Of a stretch of DNA of 64,000 bases, positions 52,864 through 62,271 are shown in pieces. This stretch comes from Bacillota bacterium (GTDB lineage Bacteria > Bacillota > Clostridia > Lachnospirales > Lachnospiraceae). The position numbers and the translations under genes were made by a program. The notes beneath the pieces are model-generated. The model was not told the DNA's origin and did no database searches. It saw only the letters and a program-made list of their open reading frames with translations. Location of the stretch: assembly GCA_023415635.1 (NCBI GenBank), contig JAEZJV010000008.1, positions 58,392-122,391 of the forward strand, read 5' to 3'. Position 1 is the stretch's first letter. The number at the start of each line of letters is the position of its first letter.

Positions 52864-54153
52864 TTATTCTGCAAGTCTGCTTACACCCACATAAATATTC
52901 GAGATGCGATACCAGGTAGGCTGATTCACTACACCTGTTACAGGCAGAGCAAAGATCTTCTGGAAGGCTTCAACCGCATCTGCGGTTTTGGGACCATAGA
53001 TTCCGTCTACAGCAACCTTTGGAATAGCCGAATAAACCTGAGCAATTCGGTTCAGCTGGTTCTGGAGGGTACGAACATTATTGCCGCTGGCACCAATGCT
53101 TAGATTATAGCCCGGCCAGGATAACGGCACGCCCGATACCCCGACTGCTGTATTGATATAGATGGACTCACCATAAAAATATCTCAAAATCTCAATTGGT
53201 GTATATCCTTGATCTCCGAGCTTTTTTGAACCCCATTGTGTCATCCAGCCAGGGCACTGAACCCTGTTACCGTCACAATACTGGGTCAGGATCGGCTGTA
53301 CTACATTAGGCCTGGATAGATAATTTGTAAAGATTGAATCCACAATGAGACCGATATTTGTGAAAATATTTCGCCCATTGATCCATTTATGGTCATAGGC
53401 TGTTGAGGAGGTAATCGTAAAATTATATCCTTTTCCGCGATACCATTCCGTATAGACCCGGTTTAGGGTGAAGGAGAGGATTGCAAATACATTTGCGTAA
53501 ATTGTTTCCTCAGGCCATGTGGCATAGATTTCACTGGAAGCGACATTCTTGATATAGTCACGGAAGGGTACATAGTGATTGGTCGCATTGGAATCAGGAG
53601 GACCGTCATGTACGATGACATATTCCGGCACCACAACTCTGCTGAGAACGATCTCTCCGGTTTCGAAAGTAGGCTTAATTTCGGCTTCAGGAATTTTCGG
53701 AGGATACTCATAATACAGAGTATGGGGCTCGATTACGAAGGACTGTACCTGAGTAGTGGGGGTGGTCTGTGGATTAAGAAATATATTCTGATTTGCGGTA
53801 ACGGTAGGTAAAATCTCAATTCCTGAAAAAACAGCTCCATTGAAATTAGGGGCAGATACCAGGAGGTTATATTCTGAGTATGGTTGTTCAGCGGAAGGCT
53901 CCTGACTTAAATCAAAGGGGGGTGCTGGTAATTCAATGATCGGTGTTAGGCCGGAGGCATCTGTGGTGAGCTGTTCGACTACGGTTTCAGGAGCGCTGGG
54001 TAAGGTGATAGCAACAGTCGCGTTCTCTATCGGGGCTTCTCCCAGCGTTCTGCACATGATTCGAAGCTGTCCGAAGGCTTGTGTCTGTGTCTGAGTGGGA
54101 TATACACGAATTCCCGGCTCAAAGGTTTTATTTTGGTGACTGGTCTGCTCCAT
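52864..54153 (-). CDS. SleC-like cortex-lytic/peptidoglycan-binding protein, copy B
   Basis: A 429-residue paralogue of the downstream protein, alike over its whole length. The first ~150 residues differ most. The SpoIID-like region (YIKNVASSEIYATWPEETI, SFTLNRV) and the LTQYCDGNRVQCPGWMTQWG block are nearly identical, and the PG-binding tail is GASGNNVRTLQNQLN. Both copies are on the minus strand, 57 bases apart, and probably share a transcript. Same family role as copy A. The start is the ATG aligned with that of copy A. Confidence 0.82.
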   Translation of the reverse strand: MEQTSHQNKTFEPGIRVYPTQTQTQAFGQLRIMCRTLGEAPIENATVAITLPSAPETVVEQLTTDASGLTPIIELPAPPFDLSQEPSAEQPYSEYNLLVSAPNFNGAVFSGIEILPTVTANQNIFLNPQTTPTTQVQSFVIEPHTLYYEYPPKIPEAEIKPTFETGEIVLSRVVVPEYVIVHDGPPDSNATNHYVPFRDYIKNVASSEIYATWPEETIYANVFAILSFTLNRVYTEWYRGKGYNFTITSSTAYDHKWINGRNIFTNIGLIVDSIFTNYLSRPNVVQPILTQYCDGNRVQCPGWMTQWGSKKLGDQGYTPIEILRYFYGESIYINTAVGVSGVPLSWPGYNLSIGASGNNVRTLQNQLNRIAQVYSAIPKVAVDGIYGPKTADAVEAFQKIFALPVTGVVNQPTWYRISNIYVGVSRLAE

Positions 54154-54361
54154 ATATTTCGCCAATACTTTTTGTTTTATTACCAAGTTATGATGAAGAG
54201 GAGGAGAATGTGAGAAGTATTTAGAACAATTTATTACAATATTTAAAATTATGCAGAGATTCTATTAAATAAATGCGAGTCAAATTTTGTAGTATAATAT
54301 TTAAAAAAAAGACTTGTAATTTTAAAACAGGTGTGATAAAATCATAAAAATAAATAAAAAA

Positions 54362-54402
54362 TCTGCATAAATATTCACGGCAAATTTATAATAATTCGCA
54401 TA
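54362..54402 (+). promoter_or_regulatory. Tandem ARG-box-like operator and promoter of carAB
   Basis: CTGCATAAATATTCACGG (54363-54380) resembles the ARG box bound by ArgR/AhrC. A second similar segment, TATAATAATTCGCAT (54387-54401), lies about 23 bases away centre to centre, close to the spacing used by ArgR hexamers. The second copy contains TATAAT (54387-54392) and the first sits at the -35 position, so binding would block the promoter. carAB makes carbamoyl phosphate for arginine, so this control fits. The rest of the 54187-54547 gap shows no gene. Confidence 0.5.
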
Positions 54403-54547
54403 CATTTTCTCGTGAATCTGAGAATATAGAAGGAAAAGAAGAAATTGGAAGGTATACAAAGGAGTATATGTCCAGTATGGATTTATATTCTTTTTTTTTG
54501 CAAACTTTTATGTTTACGCAGCCGATGGCAGCAGAATGGAGGATTTG

Positions 54548-55630
54548 ATGAAAGCATTCTTAATTCTTGAGGATGGCAATGTTTTTACTGGAGAAAGCAT
54601 TGGAGCAAAGAAGGAAATCATCAGCGAGATAGTGTTTAACACAGGTATGACGGGTTATCTTGAGGTTCTGACTGATCCCTCTTACGCTGGTCAAAGTGTG
54701 GTGATGACCTATCCTTTGATCGGTAATTACGGAATCTGCTACGAGGATATGGAGTCTCATAAGCCATGGGTGGATGCATTTTTAGTCAGAGAATTATCCA
54801 GGATACCGAGTAACTTCAGAAACGAAGAAAGCATCCAGAGCTTTCTGGAGAGATATGGAATTCCGGGTATTGCAGGCATCGATACCAGAGCACTTGTAAA
54901 GCTGCTAAGAATCAAGGGTACCATGAACGGCATGATTACAACCTGCGAAAACTATAAATTAGAAGAAGTATTGACAAGGATCCATGAGAATAAGGTTGCT
55001 AAGGTTATAGAGAAGACTACCTGCAAGGAGAGATACGTGGTTCCTGCAATTGGGGAAGCTAGGTTTAAGGTTGCACTGATGGATTACGGACTGAAGAAGA
55101 ATATACCAAGATCCCTTTCGGGGAGAGGCTGCGAGGTAACAGTTTACCCCGCCTTTACCAAGGCTGAGGAGGTTCTTAAGGAAAAGCCGGACGGAATTAT
55201 GCTTTCCAACGGCCCGGGAGATCCGAAGGAATGTAGTGGTATTATTGCAGAGGTGAAGAATTTATTTGACAGCAGAGTTCCAATCTTTGCAATCTGCTTG
55301 GGACACCAGCTGTTGGCATTAGCTAACGGCGGTGATACGGAGAAGATGAAATATGGTCATCGGGGTGCAAACCATCCGGTGAAGGATTTGAAGACCGGCA
55401 GAGTATATATCTCAACACAAAATCATGGATATATGGTAAAGGAAGAAAGCATAGAGCCGGATCTTGCAGAGGTCAGCTTTATCAATGTCAATGACAGAAC
55501 TGTAGAAGGGTTGCATTACCTGGGGAAGAATGTATTTTCCGTACAATTCCATCCCGAAGCATGCGCCGGACCGATGGATAGTGAATTCCTGTTTGATGAG
55601 TTTATTAACATGATGGAGGTGCAAGGATAA
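54548..55630 (+). CDS. carA: Carbamoyl-phosphate synthase small subunit
   Basis: A 360-residue glutaminase subunit that frees ammonia from glutamine for CarB. The class I amidotransferase triad is visible: C250 in AICLGHQLL, and His/Glu in QFHPEA. The N-terminal domain (GESIGAKKEIISEIVFNTGM) contacts CarB. The ATG behind GGAGGATTTG is chosen; an ATG 12 bases upstream would overlap the ribosome site. Its stop overlaps the carB start by one base (TAATG). Confidence 0.96.
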   Translation: MKAFLILEDGNVFTGESIGAKKEIISEIVFNTGMTGYLEVLTDPSYAGQSVVMTYPLIGNYGICYEDMESHKPWVDAFLVRELSRIPSNFRNEESIQSFLERYGIPGIAGIDTRALVKLLRIKGTMNGMITTCENYKLEEVLTRIHENKVAKVIEKTTCKERYVVPAIGEARFKVALMDYGLKKNIPRSLSGRGCEVTVYPAFTKAEEVLKEKPDGIMLSNGPGDPKECSGIIAEVKNLFDSRVPIFAICLGHQLLALANGGDTEKMKYGHRGANHPVKDLKTGRVYISTQNHGYMVKEESIEPDLAEVSFINVNDRTVEGLHYLGKNVFSVQFHPEACAGPMDSEFLFDEFINMMEVQG

Positions 55631-58600
55631 TGCCAAGAATAGAGAATATCAAAAAAGTATTGGTGATTGGTTCAGGTCCGATTATCATCGGTCAGGCAGC
55701 AGAATTTGATTATGCAGGGACACAAGCCTGTCGCTCCCTTAAGGAAGAGGGCATCTGTGTTGTATTGGTAAACTCTAATCCTGCAACAATCATGACTGAC
55801 AAGGAAATAGCGGATATCGTATATATTGAGCCCCTTACCCCTGATTTCGTGAAGAGAATCATCCTCAAGGAGAAGCCGGATAGTGTGTTGCCGACTCTAG
55901 GGGGTCAGGCTGCTTTGAATATTGCAATGGAATTGGAGGAGTCCGGATTTTTGCGTGAGAACGATGTAAGATTGATCGGAACCACCTCCGAGACGATTAA
56001 GAAGGCAGAGGATCGTCTTGAATTTAAACGGACTATGGAGAAGATCGGTGAACCCTGTGCTCCAAGTGAGGTTGTAACGAGTGTAGAGCATGCGATAGCC
56101 TTTGCCAATACCATTGGTTATCCGGTAGTGGTACGTCCTGCTTATACCCTTGGGGGCAGCGGAGGAGGAATTGCTTCTACAAAGACAGAGTTGATCGATA
56201 TCTGTTCCAATGGTCTCCGGCTTTCCCGTGTCGGACAGTGTCTGATTGAGCGTTCTATCGCAGGCTGGAAGGAAATCGAATACGAGGTAATGCGTGACAG
56301 TGCCGGCAACTGCATCACTGTATGTAATATGGAGAATATTGATCCTGTCGGAGTACATACCGGTGACAGCATCGTGGTAGCACCTTCCCAGACCTTGGGA
56401 GATAAGGAATATCAGATGCTTCGGAGCGCATCTCTGAATATCATCACGGAGCTTGGGATCACCGGAGGCTGTAATGTACAGTACGCACTTCATCCAGATA
56501 CCTTTGAATATTGTGTTATCGAGGTAAATCCCCGGGTCAGTCGCTCTTCGGCCCTTGCTTCGAAGGCTACCGGCTATCCCATAGCCAAGGTTGCAGCCAA
56601 GATAGCACTCGGGTACCATTTGGATGAGATACAGAATGCCGTAACAAAGAAGACCTATGCAAGCTTTGAACCGACACTGGATTACGTTGTTGTTAAAATT
56701 CCGAAATGGCCCTTCGATAAATTTATCACCGCCAAGCGCCTTCTGACTACACAGATGAAGGCAACCGGCGAGGTTATGGCGATCAGTACGAATTTTGAGG
56801 CAGCATTAATGAAGGCACTGCGTTCCCTGGAGCAGAACATCTACAGTCTGAAGTATGGTAATTACGGCTCTATGACTATGGATGAAATCATGAGTGACCT
56901 TCATAAGGTGGATGACAGAAGACTATTCGTTATTGCAGAAGCGATCAGAAGAGGTGTATCCTATGAGCAAATTCATGAAATCACTAAGATCGATTTCTGG
57001 TTTATTGATAAAATTGCAATTCTTGTTGAGATGGAAAAACAGCTGGCAGAAGAGCCTCTGACCGTAGAGCTTTTAGCGGAAGCGAAAAGACTCGGATTTC
57101 CTGACCGTGTAATCTCTGAACTCTCAGGAAAAAGTACGGAGGAGATTAAGACGGCCCGCAAGCAGAACGGCATCATTGCCGCCTATAAGATGGTGGATAC
57201 CTGTGCAGCAGAATTTGATGCGGCAACTCCATATTATTACTCTGCCTTTGGCAGCTTTAATGAAGTGGAGAACACCAGCAAAAAGAAGAAGATTATGGTA
57301 CTCGGTTCCGGTCCTATTCGTATCGGTCAGGGTATTGAATTTGATTATTGCTCTGTACATAGTGTATGGGCGCTGGCGAGCAGCGGCTGCGAAACAATCA
57401 TAGTCAATAATAATCCGGAGACAGTAAGTACAGATTTTGATATCGCGGATAAGCTTTACTTTGAGCCTTTGACTCCGGAGGATGTAGAGAGTATCGTGGA
57501 TATGGAGCAACCGGATGGTGCAGTAGTACAGTTCGGAGGACAGACTGCGATTAAGCTGACGGAAGCACTGCTGAAGATGGGTGTTCCGATCCTTGGGACC
57601 TCAGCGGCAGATGTCGATGCTGCGGAGGACAGGGAATTGTTTGATAAGATTTTGGAAGAATGCGGTATCCCCCGACCGGCCGGCAAGACGGTATTTACGA
57701 CGGAAGATGCGCTGGCGGCAGCCAATGAGCTTGGTTATCCGGTACTGGTACGTCCTTCCTACGTTCTCGGCGGTCAGGGTATGCAGATTGCTATCTGTGA
57801 TGAAGATATCGTAGAGTTTATGAAGATCATCAATATGACGGTACAGGAGCATCCTATCCTGGTAGATAAATATCTGATGGGCAAGGAATTAGAGGTAGAT
57901 GCTGTGTGTGACGGAGAGGATATTCTGATCCCCGGCATCATGGAGCATATCGAGAGAGCCGGAATTCATTCCGGTGACAGCATCTCGGTCTACCCATCCC
58001 AGAGTGTCACCCGTAAGGTGAAGGTAGATATCGTAAATTATACGAAAAAGCTCGCCAACTCCCTGCATGTCATCGGCTTGATCAACATACAGTTCATTAT
58101 CTATAATGAGAAGGTATATGTAATCGAGGTAAATCCGCGTTCCAGCCGTACCGTGCCCTACATAAGCAAGGTAACCTCCCTGCCGATTGTAGATATCGCT
58201 ACTAAAGTAATTCTTGGAGAGAAGATTAAGAGTCTCGGCTATACACCTGGTCTGTGGCCCGAATCGGAATATATCGCTATCAAGATGCCTGTATTCTCCT
58301 TCGAGAAGCTTCGTGGAGCAGAGATCAGCTTAGGACCTGAGATGAAATCCACCGGCGAATGTCTGGGTATTGCCAAAACCTTCCATGAAGCGTTATATAA
58401 AGCCTTCCAGGGAGCAGGAATCAATCTTCCGAAGCATAAGAAAATGATCATGACCGTAAAGCAACAGGATAAGGAGGAAGCAGTGGAGCTTGGAAGAAGG
58501 CTGATTGCCCTTGGTTATCAGATTTATGCAACAGAAGGCACTGCTTCGACTCTGATTGAGAGCGGAATTCCTGCGTCCAGGATTGGCAAGATCGACCAGG

Positions 58601-58824
58601 AAAGCCCGAACATCCTTGATTTGATCCTAAGCCATGAGATTGATTTTGTGATTAATACCCCTACCATGGGACGAGACAAGACCAGGGACGGCTTTCTAAT
58701 TCGCCGTACCTCTATCGAGACCGGTGTTACCTGCTTCACAGCACTCGACACTGCCAATGCCTTGCTGACCAGTATGGAGAGCGATAACAGCAAAATCACC
58801 CTGGTAGATGTAGCCCAGCTGTAA
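55630..58824 (+). CDS. carB: Carbamoyl-phosphate synthase large subunit
   Basis: A 1,064-residue two-fold-repeated ATP-grasp synthetase forming carbamoyl phosphate from bicarbonate, ammonia and two ATP, for arginine and pyrimidines. Both halves carry the GSGPI(I/R)IGQ start and ATP-grasp loops (RPAYTLGGSGGG and RPSYVLGGQGMQ). The C-terminal ~130 residues form the allosteric MGS domain. It overlaps carA by one base. Full length, no damage. Confidence 0.97.
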   Translation: MPRIENIKKVLVIGSGPIIIGQAAEFDYAGTQACRSLKEEGICVVLVNSNPATIMTDKEIADIVYIEPLTPDFVKRIILKEKPDSVLPTLGGQAALNIAMELEESGFLRENDVRLIGTTSETIKKAEDRLEFKRTMEKIGEPCAPSEVVTSVEHAIAFANTIGYPVVVRPAYTLGGSGGGIASTKTELIDICSNGLRLSRVGQCLIERSIAGWKEIEYEVMRDSAGNCITVCNMENIDPVGVHTGDSIVVAPSQTLGDKEYQMLRSASLNIITELGITGGCNVQYALHPDTFEYCVIEVNPRVSRSSALASKATGYPIAKVAAKIALGYHLDEIQNAVTKKTYASFEPTLDYVVVKIPKWPFDKFITAKRLLTTQMKATGEVMAISTNFEAALMKALRSLEQNIYSLKYGNYGSMTMDEIMSDLHKVDDRRLFVIAEAIRRGVSYEQIHEITKIDFWFIDKIAILVEMEKQLAEEPLTVELLAEAKRLGFPDRVISELSGKSTEEIKTARKQNGIIAAYKMVDTCAAEFDAATPYYYSAFGSFNEVENTSKKKKIMVLGSGPIRIGQGIEFDYCSVHSVWALASSGCETIIVNNNPETVSTDFDIADKLYFEPLTPEDVESIVDMEQPDGAVVQFGGQTAIKLTEALLKMGVPILGTSAADVDAAEDRELFDKILEECGIPRPAGKTVFTTEDALAAANELGYPVLVRPSYVLGGQGMQIAICDEDIVEFMKIINMTVQEHPILVDKYLMGKELEVDAVCDGEDILIPGIMEHIERAGIHSGDSISVYPSQSVTRKVKVDIVNYTKKLANSLHVIGLINIQFIIYNEKVYVIEVNPRSSRTVPYISKVTSLPIVDIATKVILGEKIKSLGYTPGLWPESEYIAIKMPVFSFEKLRGAEISLGPEMKSTGECLGIAKTFHEALYKAFQGAGINLPKHKKMIMTVKQQDKEEAVELGRRLIALGYQIYATEGTASTLIESGIPASRIGKIDQESPNILDLILSHEIDFVINTPTMGRDKTRDGFLIRRTSIETGVTCFTALDTANALLTSMESDNSKITLVDVAQL

Positions 58825-58926
58825 GCTGTACAATATACAGCAGATCGGATTTTATACCATGGCATAACAGAATCAAGATGAGATGGTATGATAAAAAGAG
58901 TATACAGAAAAAAATAGGAGTGAATA

Positions 58927-58978
58927 AAGAAGAGCAGGTGAATTACGGATTGAAATTGTAATTCTCTACTCTTCTTTA
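58927..58978. terminator. Terminator between carB and VOC gene
   Basis: GAAGAGCAGGTGAATTAC pairs with GTAATTCTCTACTCTTC with small bulges, and ends TTTATTT on the plus side. Confidence 0.75.
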
Positions 58979-59038
58979 TTTACGCTACAATGGTTATTGC
59001 CTGACGAAGGTAAGTGCTGAAGCCATACACTCTCAACT

Positions 59039-59407
59039 CTATCTGGTGGGGATAATCTCAATCCAGTATCCGTCAGGATCACTGATGAAGTAAAGTCCCA
59101 TAGCGGTATTTTCATAGCAGATGCAGCCCATCTCCTTATGTTTTTGGTAAGCAGCATCATAATCATCCACTACGAGGGCGAGATGGAATTCGTTATCACC
59201 AAGATTATAGGGGCGGTCCCAATCTCTTAGCCAGGTCAGCTCCAATTGGTGGGAAGTAATCCCATCGCCTAAAAATACGATTATGAATTCACCACTGGGA
59301 GGAGTGATTCTTTTGATTTCCTTCAGTCCTAAGGCCTCCTGATAAAACTTAATCGACTGATCCAGGTTCAGGACATTATAATTATTGTGTACAAACTTAA
59401 AATTCAT
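59039..59407 (-). CDS. VOC/glyoxalase-family protein
   Basis: A 122-residue vicinal-oxygen-chelate fold protein, lactoylglutathione-lyase-like. Two beta-alpha-beta-beta-beta repeats are seen, with metal ligands likely His in KFVHNNYNV, Glu in HQLELTW, His in EFHLALVV and Glu in GYWIEII. Methylglyoxal detoxification is possible, but the family is broad. The ATG behind GAGGTGATAG is chosen. Confidence 0.9.
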   Translation of the reverse strand: MNFKFVHNNYNVLNLDQSIKFYQEALGLKEIKRITPPSGEFIIVFLGDGITSHQLELTWLRDWDRPYNLGDNEFHLALVVDDYDAAYQKHKEMGCICYENTAMGLYFISDPDGYWIEIIPTR

Positions 59408-59605
59408 TACTATCACCTCGCTTTCATAGGAATATTATAATATAAATTTTACGGATAGACAAATAGAGTATTAATTATTATCATATAGAATTCAGAGGGA
59501 TCTGCAACCTGAAAAAATTCTGATGACATTGCCTGTTACCTATTGTATAATACAAATAATCATAAAAGGTCGAGCAGAAGAGTACAGATATAGGAGGAAT
59601 AGGAA

Positions 59606-60094
59606 ATGGCAAGAAGAGATAAAGTAAATTACTATCTGGATTTAGCGGAGACCGTATCCCAAAGAGGAACCTGCTTTAGGAAAAGATATGGAGCAGTTCT
59701 TGTTAAGAACGATGAGGTGATATCCACAGGTTATGTCGGTGCCCCCAGGGGCAGACAAAATTGCACGGATATGGGTATCTGTATTCGAGAGAAATTAAAT
59801 ATTCCAAGGGGTGAGCGGTATGAGCTATGTCGCAGCGTTCACGCGGAAGCCAATGCCATTATCAGTGCTTCCAGAGATCAGATGTTAGGAAGCTCCTTAT
59901 ATCTGGTCGGAATAGAAATCAGTTCGGGCGAATACGTTAAGAACACGACCTGCTGTTCCATGTGTAAGAGGCTGGTAATCAATGCCGGAATTGAAAAGGT
60001 GTATGTACGTGATACAAAGGACGAATATCGTGTGATTATTGTTGAGGACTGGGTAAACAATGATGAATCCTTAGAAGGAACCTTCGGCTATTGA
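59606..60094 (+). CDS. dCMP/cytidine deaminase family protein
   Basis: A 162-residue zinc deaminase of the deoxycytidylate (ComEB-like) type. The catalytic HAE motif is in CRSVHAEANAIISA and the two Zn cysteines are in TTCCSMCKRL, where the usual PCxxC reads CCxxC. GAPRGRQNC is the family substrate loop. dCMP to dUMP is the likely reaction. TAGGAGGAAT precedes the ATG. Confidence 0.9.
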   Translation: MARRDKVNYYLDLAETVSQRGTCFRKRYGAVLVKNDEVISTGYVGAPRGRQNCTDMGICIREKLNIPRGERYELCRSVHAEANAIISASRDQMLGSSLYLVGIEISSGEYVKNTTCCSMCKRLVINAGIEKVYVRDTKDEYRVIIVEDWVNNDESLEGTFGY

Positions 60095-60110
60095 TTTTAG
60101 TTAATATAAA

Positions 60111-60136
60111 AGGACGTATCCGATCGGATACGTCCT
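60111..60136. terminator. Palindromic bidirectional terminator
   Basis: A perfect 26-base palindrome with 13-bp arms AGGACGTATCCGA/TCGGATACGTCCT between the deaminase and the convergent Ig-like gene. Confidence 0.8.
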
Positions 60137-60200
60137 AATTGTGACGTCAGGTAGTAGTCTTAGCTGTCTCGTGAGTAATCATATAGCTTTGTGCAACATA

Positions 60201-61154
60201 CTATTTAGTCTGATTCTCGGTGGTTGTTTCTGTTGTATTAGGTGTTGTACTTTGAGGAGCAGAGTTTGTTGACTGTGACTTTGGAGTGGCAGCCTCAATT
60301 TCTGCCTTCATCTGAGCGCGGATATCGGATAATTTGAACTTACCTTCCAGGAATTTATCCAGATCGTTCATTAATGTTGAGGTGCCATCGGCTCCTACTG
60401 CTGCTGCAGCACTGCCTCCATTAAAGAACTCATCCAGTGCTTTCATTAAGTCATTACTGGAGACCCGGTTTAACTCAGGGTGGCTATTAAAATATCCTTC
60501 CAACAAGGGGGCATCCGCTGCGCTGGTAACAAATACGGTACACATGCTTAATCTGCGGGAACCGTCCGGATTTGGATTGATTTCTGCAAATACATAGGTC
60601 ATACCGATTTTCTTAGCACTGATACGTCCACCGGAGCTAACGGTTGCGATTTCAGGAGTATTACTGAAGAAGCTAACATCCTCAGGGGAGTTATCGGGTT
60701 TTTTAATGACCTTTAAGATAACCTCACTGTTCAGTCCCAGATAAACTCTTTCTTTTGTCCACTTCACGCTGATGGCTGGAGGTCCGACTGTTACATCGCA
60801 GGTCAAACTGGTCTTTACTCCGCCATCCCTAATTGTAACGGTAACGACGGCTGAACCAACGTTATTGGCTGTAATTGTACCATCATTACTAACAGAAGCA
60901 ACTTCCGCATCATTGGATTTGAAGTTCAGCTTAGCCTTTTCACCTAAATTGAAGACCTTCAAAGTATATGATTTGCCCTTGACTAATGTAACGCTTTTTA
61001 CAATGGTGTAGCTTTCTGTTTTCTCCTTATCAGTACCTGTTAAATTAGCTGCTTTTGCTGTTACGGCATCATTTGAAGCAAATGAAAAAAGCACAGTAAA
61101 GAAAAGAAGTAAGCCAAGTGTAATAAAGCATTTACATATTGATTTCTTGTTCAT
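60201..61154 (-). CDS. Secreted protein with bacterial Ig-like (Big_2) domains
   Basis: A 317-residue exported protein. The signal peptide is about 1-33 (core FITLGLLLFFTVLFSFA). Two Big_2-type Ig folds at about 50-125 and 130-210 are recognised by the paired VASVSNDGTITANNVGSAVV and EIATVSSGGRISAKKIG patterns. A helical region and a Ser/Thr/Pro-rich tail (TPNTTETTTENQTK) follow. No sortase motif or enzyme domain. Probably a surface or matrix protein; role unknown. Confidence 0.85.
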   Translation of the reverse strand: MNKKSICKCFITLGLLLFFTVLFSFASNDAVTAKAANLTGTDKEKTESYTIVKSVTLVKGKSYTLKVFNLGEKAKLNFKSNDAEVASVSNDGTITANNVGSAVVTVTIRDGGVKTSLTCDVTVGPPAISVKWTKERVYLGLNSEVILKVIKKPDNSPEDVSFFSNTPEIATVSSGGRISAKKIGMTYVFAEINPNPDGSRRLSMCTVFVTSAADAPLLEGYFNSHPELNRVSSNDLMKALDEFFNGGSAAAAVGADGTSTLMNDLDKFLEGKFKLSDIRAQMKAEIEAATPKSQSTNSAPQSTTPNTTETTTENQTK

Positions 61155-61434
61155 GGCTATTCCTCCGATTTATGGAAATCCCTTTGTCACATCCTATCCT
61201 ATCTATCCATATCATAGCAATTATTTTTGTCAGAAAAGTGTCATAATATTAAAAAATAAATAATAATACTTGATATAAACCAAATTATTTATCTAAGCTG
61301 TTCGGGTACAGTTTTGTTGCTAATACCCATTTCACCTGCAATAGCAGAACCTTCATGGAAAAAGAGTTTTCAATATGAGGGAGAGTTTTACTTCAGCTGC
61401 AGCGTGAATAATGGTTTTTGAAAAGTTTTACTAC

Positions 61435-61463
61435 TTGTCTCGAATTTCTTTATACTATATAAT
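61435..61463 (+). promoter_or_regulatory. Promoter of two-component operon
   Basis: TTGTCT (61435-61440) and TATAAT (61458-61463) with 17-base spacing, about 100 bases before the response regulator. Apart from this the 61155-61567 gap shows nothing recognisable. Confidence 0.65.
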
Positions 61464-61567
61464 AGTAGCGAAATGAATTCTCCATGGATAATCATACCAT
61501 GATTTTATTTTTAATCAATTTAACATTCGAAGGAAACGTAAAAAGTACGAGAAGGGAGAAATTGATA

Positions 61568-62263
61568 ATGCAGCATATATTAATTGCCGACGATAATCAT
61601 GACATCACGGATATTTTGTCCACTTACTCCAGAATGGAAGGCTTTGAGCCTGTTGTAGCAAGCGATGGAGAAGAAGCAATCCAGTTGTTTACTCAATACA
61701 ACCCTGATGTTGTCCTGCTGGATGTAATGATGCCGAAAGAGGATGGATATGAGGTTTGCAGAAAGATCAGAAGCAAATCCAATGTACCGGTCATACTGAT
61801 TACGGCCAGAGGTGAGGATTTTGATAAAATTATGGGTCTTGATATCGGTGCTGATGATTATATCGTGAAGCCGTTCAGCCCTCGGGAGGTTATGGCAAGA
61901 GTCAGAGCAGTAATGAGACGTATGGCTAAGACCATGAAAGAAGCTTCTTCGGAAAATGTACTAACGATCAGTAACCTGGAAATAAATCTTGATGAATATA
62001 CTTTACATATTTCCGGTAATAAGATTTCATTAACAAAAAAGGAAATAGAAACCATGTGGACTCTGGCATCTAATCCGAATAAGGTGTTTACAAGAGACAA
62101 CTTACTTGATAGTTTATGGGGCTTTGATTATTTTGGTGACAGCAGAACAGTGGATTCCCATATCAAGCGCCTTCGATCGAAGCTGGATGTGGTTGAACAT
62201 CCGACCTGGACAATTAAGACCATATGGGGTGTAGGTTATAAATTTGAGATTGAGGAGAAGTAA
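61568..62263 (+). CDS. OmpR-family response regulator
   Basis: A 231-residue regulator. The receiver domain has D52 in LLDVMMPKE and switch residues in ITARGED. The C-terminal winged helix (about 135-228) includes the ETMWTLASNPNKVFTRDNLL and DSRTVDSHIKRLRSKL stretches. The ATG behind GAAGGGAG is chosen over one 84 bases upstream. It is followed 8 bases later by its kinase. Confidence 0.94.
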   Translation: MQHILIADDNHDITDILSTYSRMEGFEPVVASDGEEAIQLFTQYNPDVVLLDVMMPKEDGYEVCRKIRSKSNVPVILITARGEDFDKIMGLDIGADDYIVKPFSPREVMARVRAVMRRMAKTMKEASSENVLTISNLEINLDEYTLHISGNKISLTKKEIETMWTLASNPNKVFTRDNLLDSLWGFDYFGDSRTVDSHIKRLRSKLDVVEHPTWTIKTIWGVGYKFEIEEK

Positions 62264-62271
62264 GAAGCTAT

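Noticed and set aside
54293..54299. Second TATAAT upstream of carA
   Set aside because: No acceptable -35 at 16-18 bases; the element at 54387 fits better with the ARG-box-like sites.
55897..56619. A 240-codon minus-strand frame inside carB
   Set aside because: It is antisense to the highly conserved CarB reading frame, has no ribosome site, and the product resembles nothing.
58966..59166. Minus-strand frame at the VOC gene end
   Set aside because: Overlaps the VOC gene on the same strand in another frame; the VOC frame has family motifs and a ribosome site.
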